Assembly (NCBI GenBank): GCA_020638695.1
Contig: JACKIB010000012.1
Span: forward strand, 62,001 to 126,000
Reading direction: 5' to 3'
Origin: Planctomycetota bacterium
GTDB lineage: Bacteria > Planctomycetota > UBA1135 > UBA2386
Length of the DNA stretch: 64,000 nucleotides
In this document: piece after piece, positions 44,457 to 52,864 of the stretch
How the letters are laid out: the number at the start of each line of letters is the position of its first letter
How positions within the stretch are numbered: position 1 is the stretch's first letter
Program-made: the position numbers and the translations under genes
The notes under the pieces: model-generated
Databases searched by the model: none
Told to the model about the DNA's origin: nothing
What the model saw: only the letters and a program-made list of their open reading frames with translations

Positions 44457-45163
44457 TCAGCCCGGGACTTCTTGGTGCCCGATCAACCCATGCCTTCGCC
44501 AGCCGACGTTCAGCAACCAGTTGCGCGCCCGTGCGACCGGTCGAGCGAGTTCTGAAGCGACTCGGTTGGTCAGCTTCTCGCGCCAACCGTCGAACCACCC
44601 TCCCGAGGTGAACCAGTCGATCTCCTGCGCCAACCGCACCCCATGCCGGCGCGCGTTGTTGAGCACGTAGGCCAGCGCGTGGCGCACTTCGCGCAGCGTG
44701 CGCAGGATGCGGTCGTGGTAGCGGTCAGCAACACCTTGCCGGCGCGACGCCACAGCCGGTTCAAGGCCCGCGCGATGCGGATGAGCAGGCCTTGCAGTCC
44801 ACGAGACAGACACGCGCGATCACGGTCGCCTCCACGATCATGTGTCGATGGTTGCCTTTGCACCGATTCTAGTGCACCAGCATCACGCGAAAGCCACCCC
44901 GCTCGCAACCCTTCGCGAACGCGGCCACCAGCACGCACCGAGTACGCCGCGGCTCCGTCGCGTGCGGACGGCAACCCGCGCATCAGCCGTGTAGTCACGT
45001 GAACGGGAAACCGCGAAGCCAACACCCGCGCGACGGCGATGCGACTCACCCCAGCGCACCAGTTGAACCCCGTTCGGCGGCTGCGCCCCGCCCCTTGCGC
45101 CGACCTCCCCAGTTCATTCGAGGGAACGGCAACAGGCCCGTGTTGTTCCTTCAATCTCTTCAT
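44457..45163 (-). pseudogene. RAYT (REP-associated tyrosine) transposase, frameshifted
   Basis: On the minus strand the N-terminus begins at 45163 (MKRLKEQHGPVAVPSNELG) and includes FPVHVTTRLMRGLPS, the HUH region. Then GNHRHMIVEA, LLIRIARALNRLWRRAGKV, REVRHALAYVLNNARRHG and the ending WRRHGLIGHQEVPG follow in different frames down to the TGA at 44457. These are family landmarks of REP-associated transposases in the right order, but at least three frameshifts or in-frame stops prevent translation. The end is intact enough to show the normal C-terminus. Confidence 0.8.
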
Positions 45164-45369
45164 CAACCACCCCGGGACGTTTGATGACACAGGCGGCTGA
45201 AATATACGGCTCTCCTGACGTTCGTGTGGGTGGCTGAAGGCAATGACGGGGTTCGCTGCAGCGTGATCGAGCTGCTCGGGGAACCCCTTCCGGTTCCGCC
45301 CTGCTGGGCACCCCTTCCACACATCGGCACCCTTTTCCCGTTCGACTCTCCTGCGGCGCGGTTCCGCAC

Positions 45370-45832
45370 CGTGGGTCAGCCGTTCCTGCGCCGACGATCT
45401 GGTGCGGTAGCCGTGGCGCGATGCCGGTGCATCGCAGTTCGATCATCGCCCGCACAGCGTCGGCGGAGTGGAAGCCGATAGGTCTGCCGCGTTGCGGCCG
45501 CGCCTTGGTGTTGAGGCCCTTCTGCGCGACTCGTGGTGTAGCCGGTCTCAGTAGCGGCCACACCGTCGAAGCAGCGGCGCAGTGTTCGCGCGACCTTGCG
45601 GAAGGGCGCGAGCCGCGACCAGCAGGGCCCATGCGATCCCACCTGTTGAGCCGGCGCTTCGAGCCGGCCGCGTCGCGTAGAGACTGCGGTGGGCGGGCGA
45701 CCGGCGAGCGACTCCTTCCAGCAAAGGTAGGCCCGGTAGATCAGGCGATTCTGCTTCGGCAGTTCGGCGAGGCGTTCGTGCTCGGCCCCGGTGTCACGTT
45801 CCATGGGTTGCGCAGCAACGCCCAGCGCAGAT
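45370..45832 (-). pseudogene. ISL3-family transposase, C-terminal remnant
   Basis: Minus-strand frames give, in order, LRWALLRNPWNVTPG, ERLAELPKQNRLIYRAYL, SRLAPFRKVARTLRRC, KGLNTKA and GFHSADAVRAMIELRCTG. These are the typical C-terminal blocks of ISL3 transposases (DDE type). At least two frameshifts separate them, and the N-terminal half is missing. The fragment begins at the half REP near 45830, which marks the breakpoint. No terminal inverted repeats can be found. Confidence 0.75.
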
Positions 45833-45849
45833 GCCGACGGGGCCGCGAG
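45830..45849. repeat. Half REP
   Basis: GATGCCGACGGGGCCGCGAG is identical over 20 bases to one arm of the REP at 44387-44406. The partner arm is missing. It stands at the junction between the ISL3 remnant and the second RAYT pseudogene. Confidence 0.75.
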
Positions 45850-45879
45850 CCTCGTTGGGGCCACGCAGGTGCGGGAGCA

Positions 45880-46583
45880 TCAATTTCGCCGCGGCGCACC
45901 TCGTCGACAGCCTTGGACGCGAGCTGCCTGATCAAGCGGTCGTAGACGATCGTGGCGTTCAGCAACAGGTAGCGGCGGATTGCCTGCGACCGGTCGAGCG
46001 AGTTCGATTGCCGCGTGGCTGATCCGCGCGCCAACGTCGAACGACGCCCCGATCTCGGCCAAGAAGGCCTCCAGCGTGCCAACCACCCTATGCCGGCGCG
46101 CGTTGTTGAGCACGTAGGCCAGCGCGTGGCGCACTTCGCGCGGCGTGGGCAGGATGTCGCTGGTAGCGGTCGACAAACACCGTGCGGTGGCGATCGCCAC
46201 AGCGGTTCAAGGCTCCGCGCGATGCGGATGAGCAGGCCGCAGTCCACGCGCAGACACGCGCGATCGGTTGCCTCCACGATCGCCAGTAGATGCGCAGCAT
46301 CGTGCTGATCGCGATCTTGTCGCACCAGGCGCCAGCCAGCCGCTTCGCAACCCTCGAAACGCGGCCAGCAGCACCGAGTACTCGCCGCGGCTCCGCCAAA
46401 GACGGCAACCCGCGCATCAGCCGTGTAGTCGACGTGGACGGCGTGGCGAAGCCAACGCCGCGCGACGTCGATGCGACACCCAGGCGCGTCCCCATTCGGC
46501 TTGCGCCCCGCCCCTTGCGCCGACCTCCCCAGTTCATTCGAGGGACCGCGCACGGCGCCCGTGTTGTCCTTCGATCTCTTCAT
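45880..46583 (-). pseudogene. Second RAYT transposase pseudogene
   Basis: From 46583 the minus strand reads MKRSKDNTGAVRGPSNELG, then in shifted frames VHVD and TRLMRGLPSL, IVEATDRACL, LLIRIARSLEPLWR, REVRHALAYVLNNARR and IELARPVAG. This is the same protein as the copy at 44457-45163, about equally damaged, with additional small insertions and deletions. Beyond the point corresponding to ARPVA the two copies diverge. Confidence 0.75.
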
Positions 46584-46659
46584 CGCATCACCCTACGCTT
46601 GATACCGGCTGAAATGATACAAGGCCACCTACGGCAAATCAATACATGAACTTCTTTGG

Positions 46660-46935
46660 GGGTTGTTTTCACAGATAATCGTTGCGGATCGACAATTCAC
46701 CGGATCCACAACCCATCGCCCGACCCTTCGCTCGCACCAACCTCGACCCGATTCATGCCCCGCCATCACACTGCACGCCACGCCACCACCACCCCAATAC
46801 ATCCACCTCGCTTCCACCAACCCGTCGCCGTCGGCATCGGTCGCTCTAGCCGAGCGCCGCGCCCACCGACCCCGACGACGACAGGGCCACCCGCTCTCCC
46901 GCAGCTTCAGAGCATCGAGGTTGAGAGCCCACGCG
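46660..46935. repeat. Degenerate REP and shared flank
   Basis: CCGTCGGCATCGGTCGCTCT (46829-46848) and ACCGACCCCGACGACGACAG (46865-46884) form an imperfect hairpin. The distal flank (GCTTCAGAGCATCGAGGTTG, 46904-46923) matches GCTTCAGAGCTCGAGGTTGA at 10154, and TGTTTTCACA at 46669 matches 9921. So this segment and the remnant at 9.7-10.2 kb are two copies of the same element end. Confidence 0.6.
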
Positions 46936-47026
46936 TCCACCCGTCCACCCGTCCAAACACCCCCACCCCCAACCGATTCTCCCGCCACCGCTGTGGCCAC
47001 CCGACACCAGGTGGCAAGATACCCGC

Positions 47027-47578
47027 ATGCGATGGGCGGTCGGCATGCTCGCAGTCTGTGCACTCACCGCGTGCGAGGCACGCAGTCCAAAGCTGCCGGA
47101 AGCAAACCTGCTGGTCCTGCAGGTCGGGCAGGGCTACGCGTCGTTGTCTGCGGACCTCGCGCGGCTGCGCGACACCGAACCACCGCGGGCCGACCGTCCA
47201 GCGCCACCAACTCCGTCCCGCGACGACCTCGACACGGGTTCGCGGCCAGCACCCCCACCACCCGGCCCTACGCGACCGAACACCCCGAACCCACGCGCCG
47301 CCGACTCGGCCACCGCCCCCGGTTCCACGGCACCACAGGGCACGACAACCCGACCGCCGACCGCACCACCCACAACCACCACCCCACCCACACTCCCGAC
47401 GCCCGAGCCCGCATTCACCGAGGTCCGGCTCGCCGCCGGCCAGACCCTGTACGGCCTGTGCCGAGATCAACTCGGAAACGGCGCCCGCTGGCGCGAGGTC
47501 GCCAAGCTCAACGGCTGGAGCGAGGCGCAGGCGGGCCGGCTGTCCGAGGGTCAGAGCGTCAAGCTGCCGCGGCGCTGA
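47027..47578 (+). CDS. LysM-domain lipoprotein
   Basis: 183 residues. The signal ends in the lipobox LTAC (Cys16). A helical part of about 35 residues is followed by a Pro/Thr-rich linker of about 80 residues that should be extended. The C-terminal 50 residues form a LysM domain: VRLAAGQTLYGLCRDQLGNG, then VAKLNGWSEAQAGRLSEGQS and VKLP. LysM binds N-acetylglucosamine polymers, which suggests an envelope protein attached to the outer membrane and reaching peptidoglycan. It ends 12 bases before the serine dehydratase gene. Confidence 0.85.
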   Translation: MRWAVGMLAVCALTACEARSPKLPEANLLVLQVGQGYASLSADLARLRDTEPPRADRPAPPTPSRDDLDTGSRPAPPPPGPTRPNTPNPRAADSATAPGSTAPQGTTTRPPTAPPTTTTPPTLPTPEPAFTEVRLAAGQTLYGLCRDQLGNGARWREVAKLNGWSEAQAGRLSEGQSVKLPRR

Positions 47579-47590
47579 GCGCCGACCACA

Positions 47591-48961
47591 GTGACCCCGG
47601 CACCGATCACCATCAGCTTGCTGGAACTGTTCCGGATCGGCCCGGGCCCGAGTTCGAGCCACACCGTCGGGCCGATGCGGGCTGCGGCGCGGTTCCGCAG
47701 CCACTGCCTGGCGCGCGGGATCACCCCCGCCCGGCTGCAGGTCGAGTTGCAGGGCTCGCTGAGTGCGACGGGCCACGGACACGGCACCGACCGCGCCGTG
47801 CTGGCTGGGTTGTGCGGTGACGAGCCCGAGACTTGTGATGTCGACGCGCTGCAGCGGCTGCCCGACACACTGCGGGACGACCCGCACATCGACTGGGGCG
47901 GCGTCACCGTGCGGCTGCACCCCGACGACGTGGTGTTCCGCTCGCTGCGCGAAGTCCCGACCGCTTCGCTCGCGCATCCAAACACGCTGGTGCTGCGCGC
48001 GTTCGATGCCGCTGGATCGCTGCAGCACGAGGAGTCGGTGTGCTCGGTCGGCGGCGGGTTCGTGTTGTCGGCGGAGCTGATCGGCCAGCCGGTGGTGCGC
48101 GACCGGGAGCCGAAGATCCCGTTCCACAACGGCGATTCGCTGCTGGCCGCGAGCCACCGCACCGGCCTGTCGATCGGCGAGATCGTGCTGCAGAACGACC
48201 GAGAATGGCACCCCGACCTCGACGAGCAGCTCGATCGGATCGTCGCGGCATTCCGCGACTGCGTGGCGCGCGGCCTGCGCACCCGCGGCGAGTTGCCGGG
48301 TGGGCTCGGGGTGGTGCGCCGTGCCGGTGCGTTGCTACGCCGCTTGGACGCGGGGCAAGTCGAGGGCAGCTGGTCGCCGATCGCGCGCGCCCAGGCTTAC
48401 GCCTACGCCATCAACGAGGAGAATGCCGCGGGTGGGCGTGTGGTCACCGCGCCGACCAACGGCGCCGCGGGGATCTTCCCGGCGGTGCTGCTGGAAGCGG
48501 CCGATCGGCTGCAGCTCGACCGCGCGCGGATCCACCGGGCGATCGGCACCGGCGCGGCGATCGCGATGGTGATCAAGACCCACGCCAGCCTTTCCGGCGC
48601 CGAGGTTGGGTGCCAAGGTGAGGTCGGCAGCGCGACGGCGATGGCGGCCGCGGCGCTGTGCGAGATCCTCGGCGGCACACCGGACCAGGTGGAGAACGCC
48701 GCGGAGATCGGCCTGGAGCACAACCTCGGCCTGACCTGCGACCCGATCCGCGGTCTGGTCCAAGCACCGTGCATCGAGCGCAACGCGATGGGCGTGGCGA
48801 AGGCGTGGAGTGCCGCTCAGCTGTCGCTCCACGCCGAAGGCCGCGGGGTGGTGAGCCTCGACCGGGTGATCCGGGTGATGCGCCGCACCGGCCACGACAT
48901 GCACACGGACTACAAGGAGACCAGCACCGGCGGCCTCGCCGTGTCGCTTCCGGAGTGCTGA
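47591..48961 (+). CDS. sdaA: L-serine dehydratase (iron-sulfur type)
   Basis: 456 residues from a GTG start. It deaminates serine to pyruvate. The beta domain opens with LFRIGPGPSSSHTVGPMRAA; the alpha domain holds APTNGAAGIFPAVLLEA and the cluster cysteines in EIGLEHNLGLTCDPI and LVQAPCIERNAMG. Single-chain form, normal length. The next gene, phosphatidylserine decarboxylase, begins at the base after the stop codon, so the two are co-transcribed; serine is their only obvious metabolic link. Confidence 0.93.
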   Translation: MTPAPITISLLELFRIGPGPSSSHTVGPMRAAARFRSHCLARGITPARLQVELQGSLSATGHGHGTDRAVLAGLCGDEPETCDVDALQRLPDTLRDDPHIDWGGVTVRLHPDDVVFRSLREVPTASLAHPNTLVLRAFDAAGSLQHEESVCSVGGGFVLSAELIGQPVVRDREPKIPFHNGDSLLAASHRTGLSIGEIVLQNDREWHPDLDEQLDRIVAAFRDCVARGLRTRGELPGGLGVVRRAGALLRRLDAGQVEGSWSPIARAQAYAYAINEENAAGGRVVTAPTNGAAGIFPAVLLEAADRLQLDRARIHRAIGTGAAIAMVIKTHASLSGAEVGCQGEVGSATAMAAAALCEILGGTPDQVENAAEIGLEHNLGLTCDPIRGLVQAPCIERNAMGVAKAWSAAQLSLHAEGRGVVSLDRVIRVMRRTGHDMHTDYKETSTGGLAVSLPEC

Positions 48962-49738
48962 ATGGGAAGTCTGCGCCGCGTCGCCCTGACCGCCCTGCCC
49001 AAGTTCGTGCTGTCTCGAACCACCGGGTTGCTCGCCCGCACGCCACTGCCGAGCTGGCTGCGGCCGCGGGTGTACGGCTGGTTCGCGCGTCGCTACGGCG
49101 CGTCGCTCGACGAGATGGCGGGAACCGCGGCCGAGTATCGCTCGCTGGCGCAGTTCTTCCAGCGACCGCTGCGAGCCGGCGCGCGGCCACTGGCCGGCGA
49201 TGCGCTCTTGGTGTGGCCGTGCGACGGCAAGGTCATCACCTCCGGCCCGCTCGACCGCGACCGCATTCCCCAGGTGAAGGGGCGCGACTACTCGGCCGCA
49301 CAGCTGCTGCAGGATGGCGAACTGGCCGCGGCGCTCGCGGGTGGCTCGCAGGTGACCGTGTACCTCGCGCCCGGCGACTACCACCGGGTGCACGCACCGT
49401 TCGACGCCGAGGTGACCGCCATCCGCCACATCCCCGGCAAGCTGTTCCCGGTCAATCCCGGCGCTGTCGAGAGCATTCCCGAGCTGTTCCCGCGCAACGA
49501 ACGCGTGGTGTTCACCTGCCGACTCCCGGACGGCGTGCCCGCCGCCGTGGTGATGGTCAGCGCGCTCAACGTCGGCGACACAGTGGTCTCGGTGCAACCC
49601 GGTCCCGTGGCGCGCGGCGAGGAACTCGGCCGGTTCGGCTTCGGTTCGACCACGATCGTGCTCGTAGGACCGCAAGGACCGATGATTCCCGAGTTGTCCC
49701 GGGAGACGAAGGTGCGCGTCAACCAGCGGATCGCTTGA
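48962..49738 (+). CDS. psd: Phosphatidylserine decarboxylase proenzyme
   Basis: 258 residues. The proenzyme cuts itself between Gly228 and Ser229 in RFGFGSTTIVL, the counterpart of the LGST motif, and Ser229 becomes the pyruvoyl group. YLAPGDYHRVHAPFD holds a conserved His, and WPCDGKVI lies near the N-terminus. It makes phosphatidylethanolamine at the inner membrane. The length fits the bacterial type I enzymes. No phosphatidylserine synthase gene is in the window. Confidence 0.92.
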   Translation: MGSLRRVALTALPKFVLSRTTGLLARTPLPSWLRPRVYGWFARRYGASLDEMAGTAAEYRSLAQFFQRPLRAGARPLAGDALLVWPCDGKVITSGPLDRDRIPQVKGRDYSAAQLLQDGELAAALAGGSQVTVYLAPGDYHRVHAPFDAEVTAIRHIPGKLFPVNPGAVESIPELFPRNERVVFTCRLPDGVPAAVVMVSALNVGDTVVSVQPGPVARGEELGRFGFGSTTIVLVGPQGPMIPELSRETKVRVNQRIA

Positions 49739-49776
49739 ACGCCAGCCGCGCCGTCGGGCGGCTCGGTCGCCGCACC

Positions 49777-49794
49777 GCGGCCCCTCAGGGCCGC
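49777..49794. terminator. Terminator-like hairpin between convergent genes
   Basis: GCGGCCC-CTCA-GGGCCGC forms a perfect 7-bp stem with a tetraloop (8 bp with flanking C-G). It lies between the convergent stops of psd (49738) and the HEAT-repeat gene (49802). No T-run follows on either strand. Confidence 0.5.
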
Positions 49795-49801
49795 GCGCCG
49801 C

Positions 49802-51418
49802 TCAGACCAGCCCCTCGGTGCGGATCATCAACCGCGCTTCTTCGCCCGCCTTGGCCTTGGGGTGCTTCTTGGCGACGTGCATGAGCATGTCGGCACCCAG
49901 GCGCTGCTCGGGGCCGATGCCGGCGCTGAAGTGGCGGCCGACCCGCAGCAGATCGTCCGGCTGCAGCATGGTCTCCTTCTTGAGCCGCTCGAACACCGGG
50001 AAGCCATCGCGGACCAGACCGGCGATGAAGCCCATCGTCGCGTCGCCGGTGTAGCTGATCGCCCCGGAGCGGCCCTCTTCGCTGTCCTTGATCAACCGTG
50101 CCAACGCCAACTGGTAGCGTCCCTCGAGGTCGAGCGTACCGGACTTCGCCAGGTGCATGAGAATGCGCAATGCCTCGACGAGCTTTCGGGCACGCCGCAG
50201 CCGCACGGCCTTCTCGACCAACTCGGTGCAGGCCAGCGCGCTGTTGACCCGCATCAGGAAATCGAGCAGGATCTCGCCGACCTCGGCGCCGTCCGCGAGG
50301 TGCTTGCCGCAGCGGTCGGCGATCGGAGTCAGCTGCGCCGGCTTCAGCCGGTCCTTGTGGTCCACCAACGCGCGCGTCAGCAATCGGGCCTTGTCCGCGT
50401 TGCGCTCCGCCTGCACCGACTTGAGCAGCATCGCCACCGCCTTGGCGTTGTGCCCGAGCGCCTGGATCGCCGCCGCCTGCAGGTCGGGCTTGCTGCTGGT
50501 GAGGTGACCCATGTAGATCTTCGCCACCTCTTCGCTCTGGGTGTTCTGCATCGCCTGGAGGGCGAACAGCTTCATCTCCTCGCGACGTGACGACAGCAGG
50601 TCGCGCAGCTTCTTGATCCCGCTGCGACTCCAGTCGTCGTGGCCGCGCAGCGCGACCAGGCACGGCTTCACCACGTGCACCTGATCGGCTTCGTCGAGGT
50701 AACCGAGCAGGGTGTCCGACTGCGCCGCGGTGAGGCTCGCGTTCTCCAGCCCGAGCAGGGCGGCCTGGCGCACCACCGGCGGGTGACCGGGCTGCGCGTA
50801 GCTCAGCAAGGTGGCTCGCGACTGCGCGGCACTGACCGCGGCCATGGCGCGCAGCCCGTTGGCGAGCGCCTCCGGCGCGAGCTCCTTGCCGGACTTCACC
50901 AGCTTGTAGACGTCCTCGCGGTACTTCTTGCCGGCCTTCTCGTCGAGCTCGGCGAGGCGGTCGCAGAGGAACGTGCCCGCTTCCACCCGGAGTTCCGGCT
51001 CGTCGCCGAACGCGGTGTGCATCAGCATGCGCATCACGCCCGCGGTGTGGTGGTGGCCCAGGATCTGCAGCAGCTGCGCTTGCAACTCAGGGGTTTCGTT
51101 GCGGAACGACGCGGCCAGCGAATCCGCCACCGCCGCACCACTGCTGGACAGCAAATGGCGCACCAGGTCCGCGGTCCCCCCACCCTCACGCAGACGAGAC
51201 ACGAGGATCAGGATCGCTTCGGGGGAGCCGATCTTGGCCAGCGCCTCGAGGACATAGCGATTCAGTGTGTTGTCGCCGAGGGAGAGGTGTCCCGCGAGCG
51301 CCGTGACAATCGCCGTATCCTGCGGGGCGAGTTCCCCAAGTATCTGCGATGCAGCGACTTTGAGTTCCGGGGAGCCCTCGTCCAGCACGCGGACGATCGC
51401 CTTCAGGGTGTCATTCAT
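49802..51418 (-). CDS. Cytoplasmic HEAT-repeat protein
   Basis: 538 residues without signal peptide or membrane segment. The whole protein is a helical solenoid, starting with LKAIVRVLDEGSPELKVAAS and ILGELAPQDTAIVTALAGHL and continuing with pairs such as LRDLLSSRREEMKLFALQAM and DLQAAAIQALGHNAKAVAML. This is the pattern of HEAT or Armadillo repeats that bind proteins. The last 130 residues are less repetitive and contain the phrase LRVGRHFSAGIGPEQRLGAD. The start at 51418 is supported by the upstream promoter. Confidence 0.8.
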   Translation of the reverse strand: MNDTLKAIVRVLDEGSPELKVAASQILGELAPQDTAIVTALAGHLSLGDNTLNRYVLEALAKIGSPEAILILVSRLREGGGTADLVRHLLSSSGAAVADSLAASFRNETPELQAQLLQILGHHHTAGVMRMLMHTAFGDEPELRVEAGTFLCDRLAELDEKAGKKYREDVYKLVKSGKELAPEALANGLRAMAAVSAAQSRATLLSYAQPGHPPVVRQAALLGLENASLTAAQSDTLLGYLDEADQVHVVKPCLVALRGHDDWSRSGIKKLRDLLSSRREEMKLFALQAMQNTQSEEVAKIYMGHLTSSKPDLQAAAIQALGHNAKAVAMLLKSVQAERNADKARLLTRALVDHKDRLKPAQLTPIADRCGKHLADGAEVGEILLDFLMRVNSALACTELVEKAVRLRRARKLVEALRILMHLAKSGTLDLEGRYQLALARLIKDSEEGRSGAISYTGDATMGFIAGLVRDGFPVFERLKKETMLQPDDLLRVGRHFSAGIGPEQRLGADMLMHVAKKHPKAKAGEEARLMIRTEGLV

Positions 51419-51461
51419 CGGCACGTTGCGCTCATCGTTCGACTCGTTGGCCCGCGCTCGG

Positions 51462-51489
51462 ATTATGGCAAAAGAACACGAGACGTCCA
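51462..51489 (-). promoter_or_regulatory. Probable sigma-70 promoter of the HEAT-repeat gene
   Basis: On the minus strand TGGACG (51484-51489) and CATAAT (51462-51467) lie 16 bases apart. The leader would be about 38 bases. It is in the 243-base divergent gap that also serves the glycosyltransferase gene at 51662. Confidence 0.45.
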
Positions 51490-51661
51490 GCCCGAACGAC
51501 TTGCCTGGCGGCGGAGCGTATTGCCGAGCTACCTGCATAAAGCCCTGCTTTTCCCACGCTTGTGCCCGTTGGCGCGCGCGTCCGGCACGGCAGAATACCC
51601 GTGTCGACTCGTGGTCTCGCCGAGAACGGTGCGGACCACGCCGCGTTTCCGGTCGATCCGA

Positions 51662-52864
51662 ATGCGCCTCCTCGTCCTCGCTCCGTTCCGGCCACAGCCC
51701 CAACACGACCACGCCGGGGCCACCGCGCTGGGTCACCTGGTGCGCGCGCTGTCCCGCTACGTCGAGATCGACGTGCTCGCATTCCAGCACTCCGATGACC
51801 GCCCGCCACTGCGCGAGATCGACGTCTACACGACTCCGCGCCTGCGTTCCCGGGAACAACCGCTCGGCACTCGCCTGCGCTCCCGCGCTCAGCTGGCCCT
51901 GGGTCGTGTCGCGACCGGTCTGCCGATCGCCGCCCTGAAGCTCCGCTCCACGGCGCTGCGCCGCCAGTTGCGGCAACTGTGCGTCGCCCGGCGGCCGAAC
52001 GCCGTGCTGATCGAATCCGGGTTGATGACGCCGTACCTCGCCGAGCTGCACGGCATCCCGTCGCTGCTGACCTGGAACGAGATCCCCTCGCCCGAAGTCG
52101 GACACCAAGGTCCACATTCGCCCGACCCGACATGGGTGCGCCTGGCGCGACGCAGCAGTGGGGCAACGCTGTGCGAAGCCCGCCACAAGTCGATCGCCGC
52201 GTGGCTGCGCTCCACCGCGGGCAGCCACATGGTCGGCCGAACGGTCACGGTCCGCCCCTGGCCGATCCCGGTGCCCGCGACCCCGGCGGTGCCCTCCGCC
52301 GCGGGGCCGGTGGCGCTGGTCTACGCCGACCTGGTCGAGCCCGCACTCGCCACCGTCCCGGCCCTCGCCACCGCGATGCTCGAACGCATCCGTGCCGAGG
52401 TTCCCGACGCCGAGCTGTGGCTCGCCGCCACCCGCCCGGCGGCCATCCCCCGGCCCGCGCACGCTCCGGGCCTGCGCGTGTTCGGCGACGGCGAGGACTT
52501 GGCAGCGCTGGCCAGCGAAGCCCGCCTGTTGCTCGCCCTCGCTCCGAACACCGGACCGCCGGTCCACTTGCTGGAAGCCATGGCGCACGGCATCCCGGTG
52601 ATCGGCACGCACGCCGCGCTGCGCGGCGTGGACGCCACGCCGCCGGCCGTCGAACTCGAGGACGACCCGGCGGCGCTGGCGCGCGCCTGTATCCACCTGC
52701 TGACCAACCGCGCCGACGCTTCGCGCCGGGGCACCGCGGCGCGGGAGTTCGTCGAGCGGGTGCATGCAGACGCTATCGTGGTTCCCCGATTGCTCGATCG
52801 AATCCGATCGCTCGACATGACCGGAACCTCACCACGCCCCAACCAAGCGGAGCAGCAGCGCTGA
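51662..52864 (+). CDS. Glycosyltransferase (GT-B fold, family 4-like)
   Basis: 400 residues. The N-terminal Rossmann domain starts with MRLLVLAPFRPQPQ and ATALGHLVRALSRYVEIDVL. The C-terminal donor-binding domain ends with GPPVHLLEAMAHGIPVIGTH, the E-x7-E type motif of GT4 enzymes, followed by VELEDDPAALARACIHLL. It transfers a sugar from a nucleotide donor; acceptor and donor are unknown. The 3' end overlaps the next glycosyltransferase gene by CTGA. The two form a small polysaccharide or glycan unit. Confidence 0.85.
   Translation: MRLLVLAPFRPQPQHDHAGATALGHLVRALSRYVEIDVLAFQHSDDRPPLREIDVYTTPRLRSREQPLGTRLRSRAQLALGRVATGLPIAALKLRSTALRRQLRQLCVARRPNAVLIESGLMTPYLAELHGIPSLLTWNEIPSPEVGHQGPHSPDPTWVRLARRSSGATLCEARHKSIAAWLRSTAGSHMVGRTVTVRPWPIPVPATPAVPSAAGPVALVYADLVEPALATVPALATAMLERIRAEVPDAELWLAATRPAAIPRPAHAPGLRVFGDGEDLAALASEARLLLALAPNTGPPVHLLEAMAHGIPVIGTHAALRGVDATPPAVELEDDPAALARACIHLLTNRADASRRGTAAREFVERVHADAIVVPRLLDRIRSLDMTGTSPRPNQAEQQR

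Larger units (their letters stand above)
44299..46935. mobile_element. Decayed mobile-element cluster (RAYT/REP and ISL3)
   Basis: The 2.77 kb between the genes ending at 44260 and starting at 47027 has no intact gene. It holds, in order, a REP hairpin, a RAYT pseudogene, an ISL3 transposase remnant, a half REP, a second RAYT pseudogene and a degenerate REP. The two RAYT copies share their 5' flank (GGCTGAAAT and ATAC) and the order REP then transposase C-terminus. The ISL3 fragment is cut exactly at the half REP, so one element inserted into the other. Confidence 0.75.
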
